The notes under the pieces were generated by a model. That model ran no database searches and had not been told where the DNA came from. It worked only from the letters and a program-made list of their open reading frames with translations. A stretch of 50,516 bases of DNA from CAYJPA01 sp964371945 (GTDB taxonomy: Bacteria; Chloroflexota; Chloroflexia; Thermomicrobiales; UBA6265), in the NCBI GenBank assembly GCA_964371945.1, contig CAYJPA010000040.1, positions 1 through 50,516 of the forward strand, read 5' to 3'. The position numbers were made by a program, and so were the translations under genes. Shown in pieces: positions 28,661 to 38,502 of this stretch (the first letter of the stretch is position 1; every line of letters begins with the position of its first letter).

Positions 28661-28715
28661 GACCTACTCCTCCAACTGGGACCGCCGACCGCCATGCGTT
28701 CGACGAGGGTTCGAT

Positions 28716-29156
28716 CTAGCTAGTCGCACCCGCGGCGACCGACAGCAGCTCCGAAATTCGCTCTTCTGAATAGGCCCACTCCGGCCGGAGCTGACAGGCG
28801 CCCTTCAGGTAAACGTGCTTGATCTCGGCCGCGCTCTTCGTTGTGTTGACGTGGAGCAAGACCCGGACGCATTTCTGCAACGCGCCCGGCACATTCATCT
28901 CGTGGCTGCACATCAACGGAACTTCGAGCCATCCGATCTCGCGCGCCGCGAGCGCGGGAAAAGTCGCCGTTAGGTCAACCGTGGTCGTGAAGACAGCGCT
29001 GACGACGTCTTCGGTCCTGAGGTCGTTGAGCGCAATTAGCGCGCGCATCATTTCGTCGGTTGCTTCCAAGATATCCTCCGCGGTGTTCGCCGATGCAGTT
29101 GTAGCACCGCGTATACCCCGGCAAATCAGCGCTGATCGATCGTTCTGCGAGCTCAT
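28716..29156 (-). CDS. aroH: Chorismate mutase, AroH class
   Basis: Converts chorismate to prephenate on the way to phenylalanine and tyrosine. The 146-residue product matches the monofunctional trimeric AroH fold of Bacillus subtilis. Catalytic residues line up with that enzyme: Arg16 in RGIRGATT for Arg7, Cys83 and Glu86 in LMCSHEM for Cys75 and Glu78, and Arg98 in KCVRVLL for Arg90. The ATG overlaps the trpA stop (ATGA). A 55-base gap separates it from aroF. Confidence 0.93.
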   Translation of the reverse strand: MSSQNDRSALICRGIRGATTASANTAEDILEATDEMMRALIALNDLRTEDVVSAVFTTTVDLTATFPALAAREIGWLEVPLMCSHEMNVPGALQKCVRVLLHVNTTKSAAEIKHVYLKGACQLRPEWAYSEERISELLSVAAGATS

Positions 29157-30021
29157 GCCCTCTCCTCGGCTTGGGTATCGTTCGATGCTGATGATTTGAT
29201 CGTGGCGCCGGCCATTCTACGGATGTACGCCGTCGCGGCGGCCGGTTGTTCGACCTCGGGAATCGTTTCCAGGTAGTTGATCAAGGCGCTGGCGACGACG
29301 ACCCCGTCGGCAATCGCCGAAACCTGGCGAACGTGCTCGGGCGTCGAAATGCCGAATCCAACCGTGAGCGGCAGATCTGTCTCCTTGCGCACCCGTTCGA
29401 TATAGGCGGGCAGCTCGCTCGAAACGTTGTCGCGCGCGCCCGTGATGCCGGTCAATGCGACGCAGTAGATGAACCCTGTCGCCCGCGCCGCTACGTCCTT
29501 GATCCGGCGCTCGGTGCTTGTTGGGGCCAGGAAAAAGACCAGATCGCGCCCGTGCTCACGAAGTGGGCCGGCGAACTCCTCACTTTCATCGGAAGGAAGA
29601 TCTGGGATCAGAAAGCCGTCGAGCCCGACCTCGGCCGCCTTTTGCGCCAATCGATCGATTCCGTACTGGTAGAAGGGATTCGTGTAACCCATTAAGAGGA
29701 GCGGAATCTCAATCCCTTGCTGTCGAGCCTTGCTCACCAGCTCGAAGCAATCGTCGAGTGTCGTGCCCCGTTCAAGTGATTTCTGGCTCGTAGCCTGAAC
29801 CGTCGTGCCATCCGCCAGCGGATCCGAAAAGGGCACGCCGATCTCCAGCGCATCCGCGCCGCCGGCGACCAGCGCGGCGATCAACTTCTCGGACATCTCA
29901 AGCGACGGATAGCCGGCGGTGATGAACGGAATCAGGGCCGCCCGACCCTCTGCCTTGCAGCGGGCAAAGGTCGCGGCGACCCGCGATGGAGCTATCTCTG
30001 TTGATGCTTCGGCGCTCGCGG

Positions 30022-30025
<4 letters not shown>
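29153..30025 (-). CDS. trpA: Tryptophan synthase alpha subunit
   Basis: Cleaves indole-3-glycerol phosphate to indole and glyceraldehyde 3-phosphate; indole then passes by a tunnel to the beta subunit. The 290-residue TIM barrel has the catalytic pair Glu61 and Asp72 in ALEIGVPFSDPLADG, matching Glu49 and Asp60 of the Salmonella enzyme. The loop YCVALTGITGAR and GFGISTPEHV phosphate-binding motif are also present. The GTG start overlaps the trpB stop by four bases (GTGA). The N-terminal 15 residues are an extra polar stretch compared with short homologues. Confidence 0.95.
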
Positions 30026-31254
<1,229 letters not shown>

Positions 31255-31504
31255 CCGAAGCTCCCGGATGCCGAGCCGTCGGCATTTCGCGACCGTCCGG
31301 AACTCCGGAGGAGGCGGCTACGCAACAAGGCCGGTGGTGGCACTGTGTGCCGCGCAACTATACCCCGATTTCAGGAGAATCCGCGCGGCTACATCCTGAA
31401 TTTAGGTTCGTTCAAGCGGCGCAACCGTCTCCACAACACAAGCAACCCACCGTCGCCAACTGAGGATACGGAGGGTTGTTGCTTTATCTATTTCGTCCCG
31501 AGGG

Positions 31505-32098
31505 TCAATTGCCGGGTTCGCCCGGATCGGTGTAACCGGGGATCACGACCGGAGGACTGGATTCGCCCGGCACCGTTGTGCCGGGAATCGTCGTTCCCGG
31601 CGAGCTGTTGACGATCGTGCCGGACGAACCGGACGACTGCCCCGGGCTCGACGTGCCATTGCTTGTCGCGCCGGGCGAGCTGCTTCCGCCATTTGAGCTG
31701 GCGCCGGGAGACGAACCACCCGGACTCGATGTCCCCTGAACGGTTGCTCCCGGGACCGTTGCGCCATCGCTCGATCCGCCCGCCTGGCCCGGCGAGGAGC
31801 CGCCTGGACTCGAAGAACCAGGTGTGGACGTGCCGGCCGATGAGCTACTGGTGCCAGGTGTGCCGGTTCCGCTGCTGCCACTTGTCGAAGATGCCTTGAC
31901 AGTCTTGACTTTTTTCACCTTGACTGGTTTGACCTTTTTGGCCGGTTTCGCCTTCTTCGCGGCTTTTGCAGCCGCGGTTTCGGAGATCACACCGGTCAAT
32001 AGGGTGGCAATGCCGAGCGCGCCGACCCGCATCAGGCGGCGTCGCGAAAGCGAATGTTCGCTTGCGTTTTCCAGGGCTGTTTGCTCAATAGAGTCCAT
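31505..32098 (-). CDS. Tat-exported Lys-rich / Ser-Pro-Gly repeat protein
   Basis: A 197-residue low-complexity protein that I do not recognise. The N-terminus has a twin-arginine-like signal (SRRRLMRVG followed by ALGIATLLTGVISETAAA), the next 25 residues are a lysine/alanine/proline/valine run (AKKAKPAKKVKPVKVKK), and from residue about 70 to the end come irregular repeats of PG preceded by Ser/Thr (SSPGGSSPG, SSPGATSNG, TTIPGTTVPG). The Ser/Gly/Thr/Pro part should be extended and flexible outside the cell. The basic part could bind anionic polymer. The start ATG has the best Shine-Dalgarno site in the area, AAGGAGG five bases upstream, so it is probably well translated. Structural or surface role is an inference. 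Confidence 0.7.
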   Translation of the reverse strand: MDSIEQTALENASEHSLSRRRLMRVGALGIATLLTGVISETAAAKAAKKAKPAKKVKPVKVKKVKTVKASSTSGSSGTGTPGTSSSSAGTSTPGSSSPGGSSPGQAGGSSDGATVPGATVQGTSSPGGSSPGASSNGGSSSPGATSNGTSSPGQSSGSSGTIVNSSPGTTIPGTTVPGESSPPVVIPGYTDPGEPGN

Positions 32099-32295
32099 TG
32101 GTACCTCCTTGGCACGAATTCCGAGCGAATCCGCCCGGTTCGTGCAATGTGCTCAATCTACGCTCCAGTCATGCCCGGCCACAACCTGTTCGTACAGCTA
32201 TAGGTGCTGTTTCGGAATAACAACTGAGGCCCGATCGAGATATCCTTTTAGGGCTCCGGTATTCTGTTTCCTTAGCCAAGGCTATCCTCGCCTGA

Positions 32296-33027
32296 TCAGT
32301 GACCGATTCCCCAGACAAGGGTGTAGAGCGAGAGCGCTGAAACTGGTCCGATCGTCAAATCCAGTTCCAGACGGTCGATTCCGCGGTGAAACTCGGGCTC
32401 GGCGATTAAGTGGAGGGATGAAAAGGCGCGGTCGCGGTAGGGCTGGAGTTCACTGAGATCGTATTCCAGCTCAACATGGGCTTCATCGATGCCAATGAAG
32501 CCGGCAATCGCCATTTCAGATCGCAACGTTTCGATATTCGGATAACGACGTAGCTCATGCGCGACGGTTTCGGGAAAATGACTGCTGAGTGGACGCCGTC
32601 GCATGATGTCGCTTTTGGAATCAGTGGCGGTGGAGATCTTTCCGCCCGGAGCCAGCGCTCGCATCGCGTCCGTGAAGAATGCTGCCCGATCGCTCACGTG
32701 ATGAATGACGTCGACCGAGAAGATGAGGTCGATCGACGAGTCATCGACCGGCAATGATTCAGCTTGTCCGGAGCGCCAATCGACCGTAATAGACCTGGTC
32801 TTCGCATGCGCGAGCATCGCGTCCGATGGGTCAATTCCCATCGCGATGCAGCCCGTTGCCTCCTCAAGCGCCACGATGTAGTTCCCGGTTCCGCAACCAA
32901 CCTCGAGTACTCGGCTTTGCGACGTGATCTCAGCGCGCTCGATCAACTGTTGCAAAACACCCGGGTGGACCCGCCGGTGCCGCGCGTACTCCGCGGCCAG
33001 TTGTTCGTAGTTGGTTTTCGCGGCCAC
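32296..33027 (-). CDS. SAM-dependent methyltransferase, class I
   Basis: A 243-residue Rossmann-fold methyltransferase of the UbiE/type-11 group. Motif I is VLEVGCGTGNY, the acidic end of strand 2 is MGIDPSDAMLA, motif II/III reads SIDLIFSVDVIHHVSD, followed by ALAPGGKIS. GTG at 33027 with GGAGGG five bases upstream is preferred over the ATG at 33093, because that version adds a basic leader. The gene lies 84 bases downstream of the NlpC/P60 gene on the same strand. Target (small molecule, lipid or quinone) unknown. Confidence 0.85.
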   Translation of the reverse strand: MAAKTNYEQLAAEYARHRRVHPGVLQQLIERAEITSQSRVLEVGCGTGNYIVALEEATGCIAMGIDPSDAMLAHAKTRSITVDWRSGQAESLPVDDSSIDLIFSVDVIHHVSDRAAFFTDAMRALAPGGKISTATDSKSDIMRRRPLSSHFPETVAHELRRYPNIETLRSEMAIAGFIGIDEAHVELEYDLSELQPYRDRAFSSLHLIAEPEFHRGIDRLELDLTIGPVSALSLYTLVWGIGH

Positions 33028-33111
33028 ATCGCCCTCCGTGCGGTAACGAAACAAGCGGACAGGAGTTCGACGACTCCCGTCCGCTCGATTCAACGTTGTT
33101 CGAAGAGCTGG

Positions 33112-35352
33112 TTACCCGATCCGGCGGGCACCGTACCAGCGTGATGCATAGTAGCTGGAGCCCAAGTCGCTCACGACGACCCCGGTCGACGGGTTCTCAG
33201 CGTGGATGAACTTGCCGCCGCCAATGTAAATCCCGACGTGCGAGAGTCCCCAGGTGTAGGTGTTCTGGAAGAAGACCAGATCGCCTGGTTGCAGATTGCT
33301 CTGGTTGATCGGGGTTCCGCTGCCGATTTGGGACGCGGTACCGGCTCCGATATCGACACCCAGTGTGTTCTTGATGACCCAGTACGTGAACCCGGAGCAG
33401 TCGAAGCTAGAAGGACCGTGGGTCGCCCACACGTATGGGTAGCCGAGATACTGCATTGCGAAGTCGACGATCGCGCTGCCGGTGGAAGATCCACCGCCGC
33501 CGCCGCCGCCATCTCCACCGCCATCGTCGCTGGATCCGCTGCGGCCACTTAGTGATTCATCCGTCCAGCTCAGGAAGTCACCGTGCATGTACCCCTGAAC
33601 GCCGTCAAAATCGACCGGATAGAAGCCGTTCGAGATTCGGCCGGTGATCTCGACCACCGTGCCTTCCGGCGCCACCAGAGCAACGCCGCCATTGTATGAA
33701 GGGTCGTAACGAAGATTCAGCGCGGAGAGTGTGAGGGCGTGATCGCCGCTGGCAAGATTGCCCCCAGAATCGCTTCCGCCGTCATCGGCGTCGCTTTGTC
33801 CGGTCGCTGCCGCGAGATAGTCCATGTGGATGAAACCACTGGTGCCAGAGGTCGAGACAGCCACCCATTCGCCGGCACTGCCGCTGATGACTTTCACGTT
33901 CTTGCCTTCGGCAACGACCATGATGACTGAACTGTTCAGGCTGGCGCTGGAGCGAAGCCGGACACCGTCGCCGTTCGTGCCGGAAACGACCGCGGAATCG
34001 CCCGGCGAGAAGCCGGAGTTGGAAGAACCGCCGCTATCGCCGCCGCCGTCGCTGCTTCCACCGCCAGAGCCGACGAATTCGGCGTAGACCCAGCCATTCT
34101 CGCCGCCGCATACGACGGGCACCCAATCGCCCTCTTGGTCGCCGCGAACGGTTACGCCGACGCCCTCGGAAAGAACGGTCAGGACCGAGCCGCTGAAGCT
34201 GGCCTGCGACCGGCAACGGACACCATCGCCGTTGGTGCCGCTGATCGTGACTGAACCGTCGCCGCCACCACCGGAGTCCAAACCTCCAGTGGAGAGGTAC
34301 TGGCTGGAGATGTATCCGTTGCTGCCACCGCAGACAACCTTCTGCCAGCCGCCGGAAGTGCCGCTGCGAAGCGCCACCTCGGCACCCTCCGGGAGCACAA
34401 CGATGACGCTCGAATCGGTGCCGGCGCCGGTGCGGCAGCGTACGCCATCGCCGTTGGTGCCGCTTACGGTTGCCGTCCCGACAGTGTCGCCAGTTTCCGC
34501 CTCACTAGAGCCGCCGCCGGTCGAGAGGTACATCGATGCCGCGTACCCGTTCTCTCCGGCGCAGACGACGCCCTGGAATTCTCCCTTAACGACGTCACGC
34601 ATCGTCACGGTCGAGCCTTCGGACAGAACGGTGATGATGCTGGAGCTGGTGCTTGCACCTGACCGGCAGCGGACGCCGTCGCCATTTGTTCCGCTCACGA
34701 CCGCGTCGCCGATTAGGGATGCCATCTCAACAGAACTGTCGCTCGTATCCGCGCCGACCCCGCCGGTGAGGTCGTAGGAAACGTAGTCCGTGTGGACGAA
34801 ACCGCTCTGTCCGGCGCAGTTGATCGGCTGCCACGAGCCGACCGCGGCGTCGATGACTTCAACGATCGTTCCTTCTGGTACGACCGTGATCACCGCGGCG
34901 CCGGGGTCCGCATCCGCACGACATCGAACGCCATCATTGTTGGTTCCCGCAATGAGCGCCGCGCCGACCGCATCACCGGCCGGGTTATAGGGAAGATCTG
35001 CCGCGGCCGCTGAGGCGCCTGACCAACTTAGGGCCAGGTAGTCGGAGACGATGTAGCCGCTATCGCCGCCGAAGGAGACTTGATACCAGAGATTCCCATC
35101 TGAATCTTCAACGGGGCCGTTAAGGACATCGACGATCGCGCCTTCGCGCACCATGCGGATAATGGAACCGTTATATCCAGGATCCTCGCGGAGCCGCACG
35201 TCGTCGCCATTTGCATACGCAATGACCGCCATGCCGCCGATTTCGAGGTCTGTGTCAGCCAGCGCCGTGACAGGCGCGAGGAGTGTTCCGAGTAGCACTG
35301 CTACGATCAGCCACGTGAGCCGGCGGGGGTCACGCGATGCGCGATCTGCCAA
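33112..35352 (-). CDS. Secreted NlpC/P60 peptidoglycan endopeptidase with seven SH3b repeats
   Basis: A 746-residue exported cell-wall hydrolase. A signal peptide (LTWLIVAVLLGTLLAPVTALA) ends near residue 33. Seven bacterial SH3 repeats of about 65 residues follow; they open with lines such as SGTNGDGVRCRSGAS and end in a GYI..YL segment. Gly/Ser linkers (GGGSSDGGGDSGG, GGGDGGGGGGGSS) separate later repeats. The C-terminal NlpC/P60 domain has catalytic Cys near 652 (FDCSGF), His near 703 (SHVGIYIG) and a third polar residue, His near 715 (FIHAEN). Such enzymes cut D-Glu to diamino acid links in peptidoglycan stems. Start is TTG at 35352 behind a GGAGGGAAGGGA run. Repeats 2-5 each carry a Cys pair missing from 1, 6 and 7. 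Confidence 0.93.
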   Translation of the reverse strand: MADRASRDPRRLTWLIVAVLLGTLLAPVTALADTDLEIGGMAVIAYANGDDVRLREDPGYNGSIIRMVREGAIVDVLNGPVEDSDGNLWYQVSFGGDSGYIVSDYLALSWSGASAAAADLPYNPAGDAVGAALIAGTNNDGVRCRADADPGAAVITVVPEGTIVEVIDAAVGSWQPINCAGQSGFVHTDYVSYDLTGGVGADTSDSSVEMASLIGDAVVSGTNGDGVRCRSGASTSSSIITVLSEGSTVTMRDVVKGEFQGVVCAGENGYAASMYLSTGGGSSEAETGDTVGTATVSGTNGDGVRCRTGAGTDSSVIVVLPEGAEVALRSGTSGGWQKVVCGGSNGYISSQYLSTGGLDSGGGGDGSVTISGTNGDGVRCRSQASFSGSVLTVLSEGVGVTVRGDQEGDWVPVVCGGENGWVYAEFVGSGGGSSDGGGDSGGSSNSGFSPGDSAVVSGTNGDGVRLRSSASLNSSVIMVVAEGKNVKVISGSAGEWVAVSTSGTSGFIHMDYLAAATGQSDADDGGSDSGGNLASGDHALTLSALNLRYDPSYNGGVALVAPEGTVVEITGRISNGFYPVDFDGVQGYMHGDFLSWTDESLSGRSGSSDDGGGDGGGGGGGSSTGSAIVDFAMQYLGYPYVWATHGPSSFDCSGFTYWVIKNTLGVDIGAGTASQIGSGTPINQSNLQPGDLVFFQNTYTWGLSHVGIYIGGGKFIHAENPSTGVVVSDLGSSYYASRWYGARRIG

Positions 35353-35897
35353 ATCCCTTCCCTCCCCGTTTCCTTTCGATCAAGCAGCCCCTCGATCGTC
35401 CCGGTCTGCCGGGCCCAGGAAACTCATTCTTGCCCTGTTCTGAAACGGGCGCGCCAGCGCTCGCTCCCACTCGAATCGAGTCGTTCTTCGCTTCGATTCG
35501 TTTTGTCAAAATGCGGCCCTAGCCAAGAGCCTTTGACAGAAGCACCGCCGTAGCCGCGGCAGTGCCTGAAGGGCTTTCCCTGGTGGATTCTCATCTCGCA
35601 CCAGAAATGCCGAGCTCAATCGCTAGAACGAAGGTCCAGATTTGGACCGCATTCGTTCACATGAGCGCTGAGTACGAGCGGACCCTACCAGACGGATTTT
35701 GACGTGTCAACCCATCGCACCTCTTCCGAAATCGACCCCCGAGCAGTTTCACAACAGCCCAAAAGTCCAGTTCTTATCGCGTTTCCGGGAGATTTCGTCA
35801 CGTTATTTTCCGCAAGAGGGCTCGACCGGAATTCAGCTAGAATTGGCGTGCATTCCCGTCCGTGGATTGCCCGCGGATCGTTGCCTGGAAGGAACAC
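35353..35897. other. Intergenic region between divergent genes
   Basis: No gene is supported here. The stretch separates the NlpC/P60 gene (left-going) from the DNA methyltransferase (right-going), so promoters for both must lie in it. I see no clear promoter pair or terminator. A TTGACA at 35533-35538 lacks a good -10 partner. Confidence 0.45.
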
Positions 35898-36734
35898 GTG
35901 CGCTCCAAGATTCAGTTTGGCGACAATCTCGAGATTCTCAGCACGATCGCTGACGGATCAATTCCGCTGATCTACATCGATCCCCCGTTCAATACCGGTC
36001 AACAACAGAAACGACGATCGATGCAGGTCGAGCGCGATGTCAATGGCGATCGAACCGGGTTTGCCGGCGCTCGATATCGCACGACATTGCTGAGCTCTCG
36101 TTCCTTTGATGACGCGTTCGACGACTACTTGACCTTCCTCGAGCCGCGGCTGCGCGAAGGCCACCGCGTGCTTGCCGATGACGGGAGTTTCTACCTTCAC
36201 CTGGATCAACGGGAAGTGCACTACGTGAAGGTCCTGATGGACCAGATTTTCGGTCGAAGCGCCTTCATCAATGAGATCATTTGGGCATACGATTATGGTG
36301 GCCGGACCAAGCGCCGTTGGCCCGCCAAACATGACACGATTCTTTTTTATGCCAAAAATCCGAAGCGATACTATTTTGACTCCGAGGAGGTCGACCGTGA
36401 GCCTTACATGGCGCCGGGGCTCGTCACCGCGGAGAAACTCGCGCTCGGCAAACTTCCGACGGATACGTGGTGGCACACCATCGTCAGCCCTACTGGGCGC
36501 GAGAAGACTGGATATCCCACCCAGAAGCCGATCGGCATCCTCAAGCGAATCATCTCCGCATCGTCGCGGCCGGGTGATCTTGTGCTGGACTACTTCGCTG
36601 GGAGTGGAACGACGGGAGCTGCCGCGATGGCGCTCGGCCGGCGCTTCCATCTGATCGACAACAATAGGGAGGCGATTTCGACAATGAAACTGCGCTTCTC
36701 AGCGTTTCCGAACATAGAAGCCCTCGGCGACTGA
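35898..36734 (+). CDS. Orphan beta-class DNA methyltransferase
   Basis: A 278-residue site-specific DNA methyltransferase of the N6-adenine/N4-cytosine type. Catalytic motif IV DPPF is at residues 28-31 (IDPPFNTGQ) and SAM-binding motif I FAGSGTT is at 233-239, so motif IV precedes motif I: the beta class that includes HinfI and CcrM. YPTQKPIGILKRII is the usual link before motif I. A GTG at 35898 with AAGGA just upstream is preferred over a GTG at 35862. No restriction endonuclease or specificity subunit lies next to it, so a regulatory or cell-cycle role like CcrM is possible. The recognition sequence cannot be read from the protein. Confidence 0.88.
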   Translation: MRSKIQFGDNLEILSTIADGSIPLIYIDPPFNTGQQQKRRSMQVERDVNGDRTGFAGARYRTTLLSSRSFDDAFDDYLTFLEPRLREGHRVLADDGSFYLHLDQREVHYVKVLMDQIFGRSAFINEIIWAYDYGGRTKRRWPAKHDTILFYAKNPKRYYFDSEEVDREPYMAPGLVTAEKLALGKLPTDTWWHTIVSPTGREKTGYPTQKPIGILKRIISASSRPGDLVLDYFAGSGTTGAAAMALGRRFHLIDNNREAISTMKLRFSAFPNIEALGD

Positions 36735-36749
36735 ACGGAGAACGGGGCA

Positions 36750-37235
36750 TCACCAGTCTTCTTCACTCAGCTTCTCGATCCGGCGGGCCGCATAGTTTCC
36801 ACCGTAGCTCCACCCCAGACTGAGAAGCCCCGCCAACAGGGCGCCCATTCCGGAAACAAGTACGGCGTTCGCGACCCCGGGCAGAATCGCGGGCGAGCTA
36901 TCTTCGAACACCCACGACGCTAGGTAACAGCCAAGCAATGAAGCGAACAACCCCACGGACGCCAACAAAATGGCCCGGCGACGCGCTGCACGGGGGTCGA
37001 TCTGAAAGAAGGGATTTGCCGCAAACGCTTCGTTTGCAGCCGCCGTCAGCATTACGAGCCAGGCGACCACGTCGAGCAAGTACGTTGCGCTGTCGCGCCC
37101 GCTTCCGTCGAGCGCCGTCGCGCGAATCGTGCCGCCTGCCCCCGCGACCGTAGCAGCGACTCCAATCAGCGTCAGGCTGAGCCTTCGGCGCACGGTGGGC
37201 GATGCGAACCGGCCTCGACGTTTCAAGTTCGACAA
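36750..37235 (-). CDS. Small integral membrane protein, unknown
   Basis: A 161-residue protein with about four predicted transmembrane helices (LTLIGVAATVAGAG, YLLDVVAWLVMLTAAA, ILLASVGLFASLLGCYLA, VLVSGMGALLAGLLSLGWSY) and a basic N-terminus. I do not recognise a family. It starts at TTG 37235, 24 bases after the coiled-coil gene's stop, so the two are likely co-transcribed. The C-terminal RRIEKLSEEDW tail is cytosolic by the positive-inside rule. It may anchor or partner the coiled-coil protein, but that is only suggested by neighbourhood. Confidence 0.65.
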   Translation of the reverse strand: MSNLKRRGRFASPTVRRRLSLTLIGVAATVAGAGGTIRATALDGSGRDSATYLLDVVAWLVMLTAAANEAFAANPFFQIDPRAARRRAILLASVGLFASLLGCYLASWVFEDSSPAILPGVANAVLVSGMGALLAGLLSLGWSYGGNYAARRIEKLSEEDW

Positions 37236-37259
37236 GCGAAATCTGAACCTCGCGCTTGA

Positions 37260-38411
37260 CTACGTGTCCAGGGATCGCACAGATGTCGACTTCGGATCGG
37301 TTGGAGTGGTAGCTTCCGCTACCCTACGCGATCCGGTCACCAAATCGAGCTCTTGCTGGACCTGCTCCAGGCGCAGCCGGACTCGTTGCTCGTGCAGTGT
37401 CCAAAGATCTCGGCGTAACGTTCCGTCGACTTGCCGCAGCTCGTCGAGTTGGTGCACAGTCGTGCTCAAGCGATACCCTAGCTCGCGATACTGTTCGTTA
37501 ATCGTCTCCAACCGCTCCCCGAGCCGCTCGTAGCGTTGCTCGATCGTGCTCCGGACGTCGGCAAACTCGCCATCGACCGCCTGACGCGCGTCCTCTTGAC
37601 GATCGACCAACAACTCGTGCCGCTCGACCGCTTGCTGCTGGTTGCGCCCTATCTCCTGGCGGAGCGCTAGATCGGTTTGGCGCAGCTCCTCGAGCGTTGG
37701 GTCGACGTGAACAACCGATCGGCGGGTCTCTTCAACCAGATCGAACGCATGTGCGACATCCGACCTCAGCTCATCGAGCCGGACGGTAACCGCTTCGCCG
37801 GCCTGGGTGATCTCTGCCAGCTTTCGCCGCGCTTCTTGATCAACGATCTTGACGGCATCTTCATTGCGCAACAAGTCGCGCCGGACTTGATCGGCTTCAC
37901 CGCGTATCGTGTCGATCGAGTCGCGCAGTTGATGGGTGATCACCGCGGTTCGATCGCCTAAGGCCTGCAGGTGCTCGATCATGCCGCGCAATTCGTCGTA
38001 CCGGCGCTGATGCACTCCCGTATCGTCAGTCTTCTTGCGCGACGCCTCCATTAGTTCAGTGACATGCGCCTGAAGCGATCGGATCGGCCTGGTCGCATCT
38101 TCAAAGCGCTGCTCGAGATCGGCGATCTGCTGGCGAGTACGGTTCTCGTCGAGCGCACGGGCTTGCGCGCTCTGTTGCGTCTCCTGGCGAACCTGCTCCA
38201 GTCCCAACCGGTTCTGCGCGGCGCCGCCCTCGTATTGCTTGACTGTTTCTTCGATTCGGACTTGACGGCTCGCGAGCTCGCGTAGCGCCTGCCGAAGCTC
38301 GTCGAGCTGATTTTGCAGCGTGGAGAGCCGAGCTTCGTCTCGCCTCCGCTCGTCATCCTGTCGATAGGGCGGGATTCCGGTGGCTGGAGAACCGGGTACG
38401 CGACTACTCAT
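37260..38411 (-). CDS. Long coiled-coil protein, unknown
   Basis: A 383-residue cytoplasmic protein made almost wholly of charged heptad-like helix (LSTLQNQLDELRQALREL, MIEHLQALGDRTAVITHQL, LEQVQQELDLV). It is rich in Gln, Arg, Glu and Leu with no signal peptide, no cysteines and no catalytic motif. Heptads begin near residue 25 and run to about 365. Such proteins act as scaffolds in chromosome, division or cell-shape functions. It is upstream of the small membrane protein on the same strand. No enzyme function is evident. Confidence 0.75.
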   Translation of the reverse strand: MSSRVPGSPATGIPPYRQDDERRRDEARLSTLQNQLDELRQALRELASRQVRIEETVKQYEGGAAQNRLGLEQVRQETQQSAQARALDENRTRQQIADLEQRFEDATRPIRSLQAHVTELMEASRKKTDDTGVHQRRYDELRGMIEHLQALGDRTAVITHQLRDSIDTIRGEADQVRRDLLRNEDAVKIVDQEARRKLAEITQAGEAVTVRLDELRSDVAHAFDLVEETRRSVVHVDPTLEELRQTDLALRQEIGRNQQQAVERHELLVDRQEDARQAVDGEFADVRSTIEQRYERLGERLETINEQYRELGYRLSTTVHQLDELRQVDGTLRRDLWTLHEQRVRLRLEQVQQELDLVTGSRRVAEATTPTDPKSTSVRSLDT

Positions 38412-38502
38412 ATGGTGAACCTGACTGCTCCGCGCCGTCTACCGCCGATCGAAAGACGGTTCAGGACGTATCTTAGGACGAAATGGTCGCCTAGCGCTCA
38501 TT

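Noticed and set aside
31330..31360. GGTGGCAC ... TGCCGCG looks a little like a T-box antiterminator
   Set aside because: It is on the plus strand, pointing away from trpB, and the consensus GGTGGNACCGCG is interrupted. It is better explained as a GGCAC/GTGCC hairpin.
31255..31504. Classical trp leader peptide and attenuator
   Set aside because: There is no short frame with adjacent Trp codons and no terminator-antiterminator pair on the minus strand.
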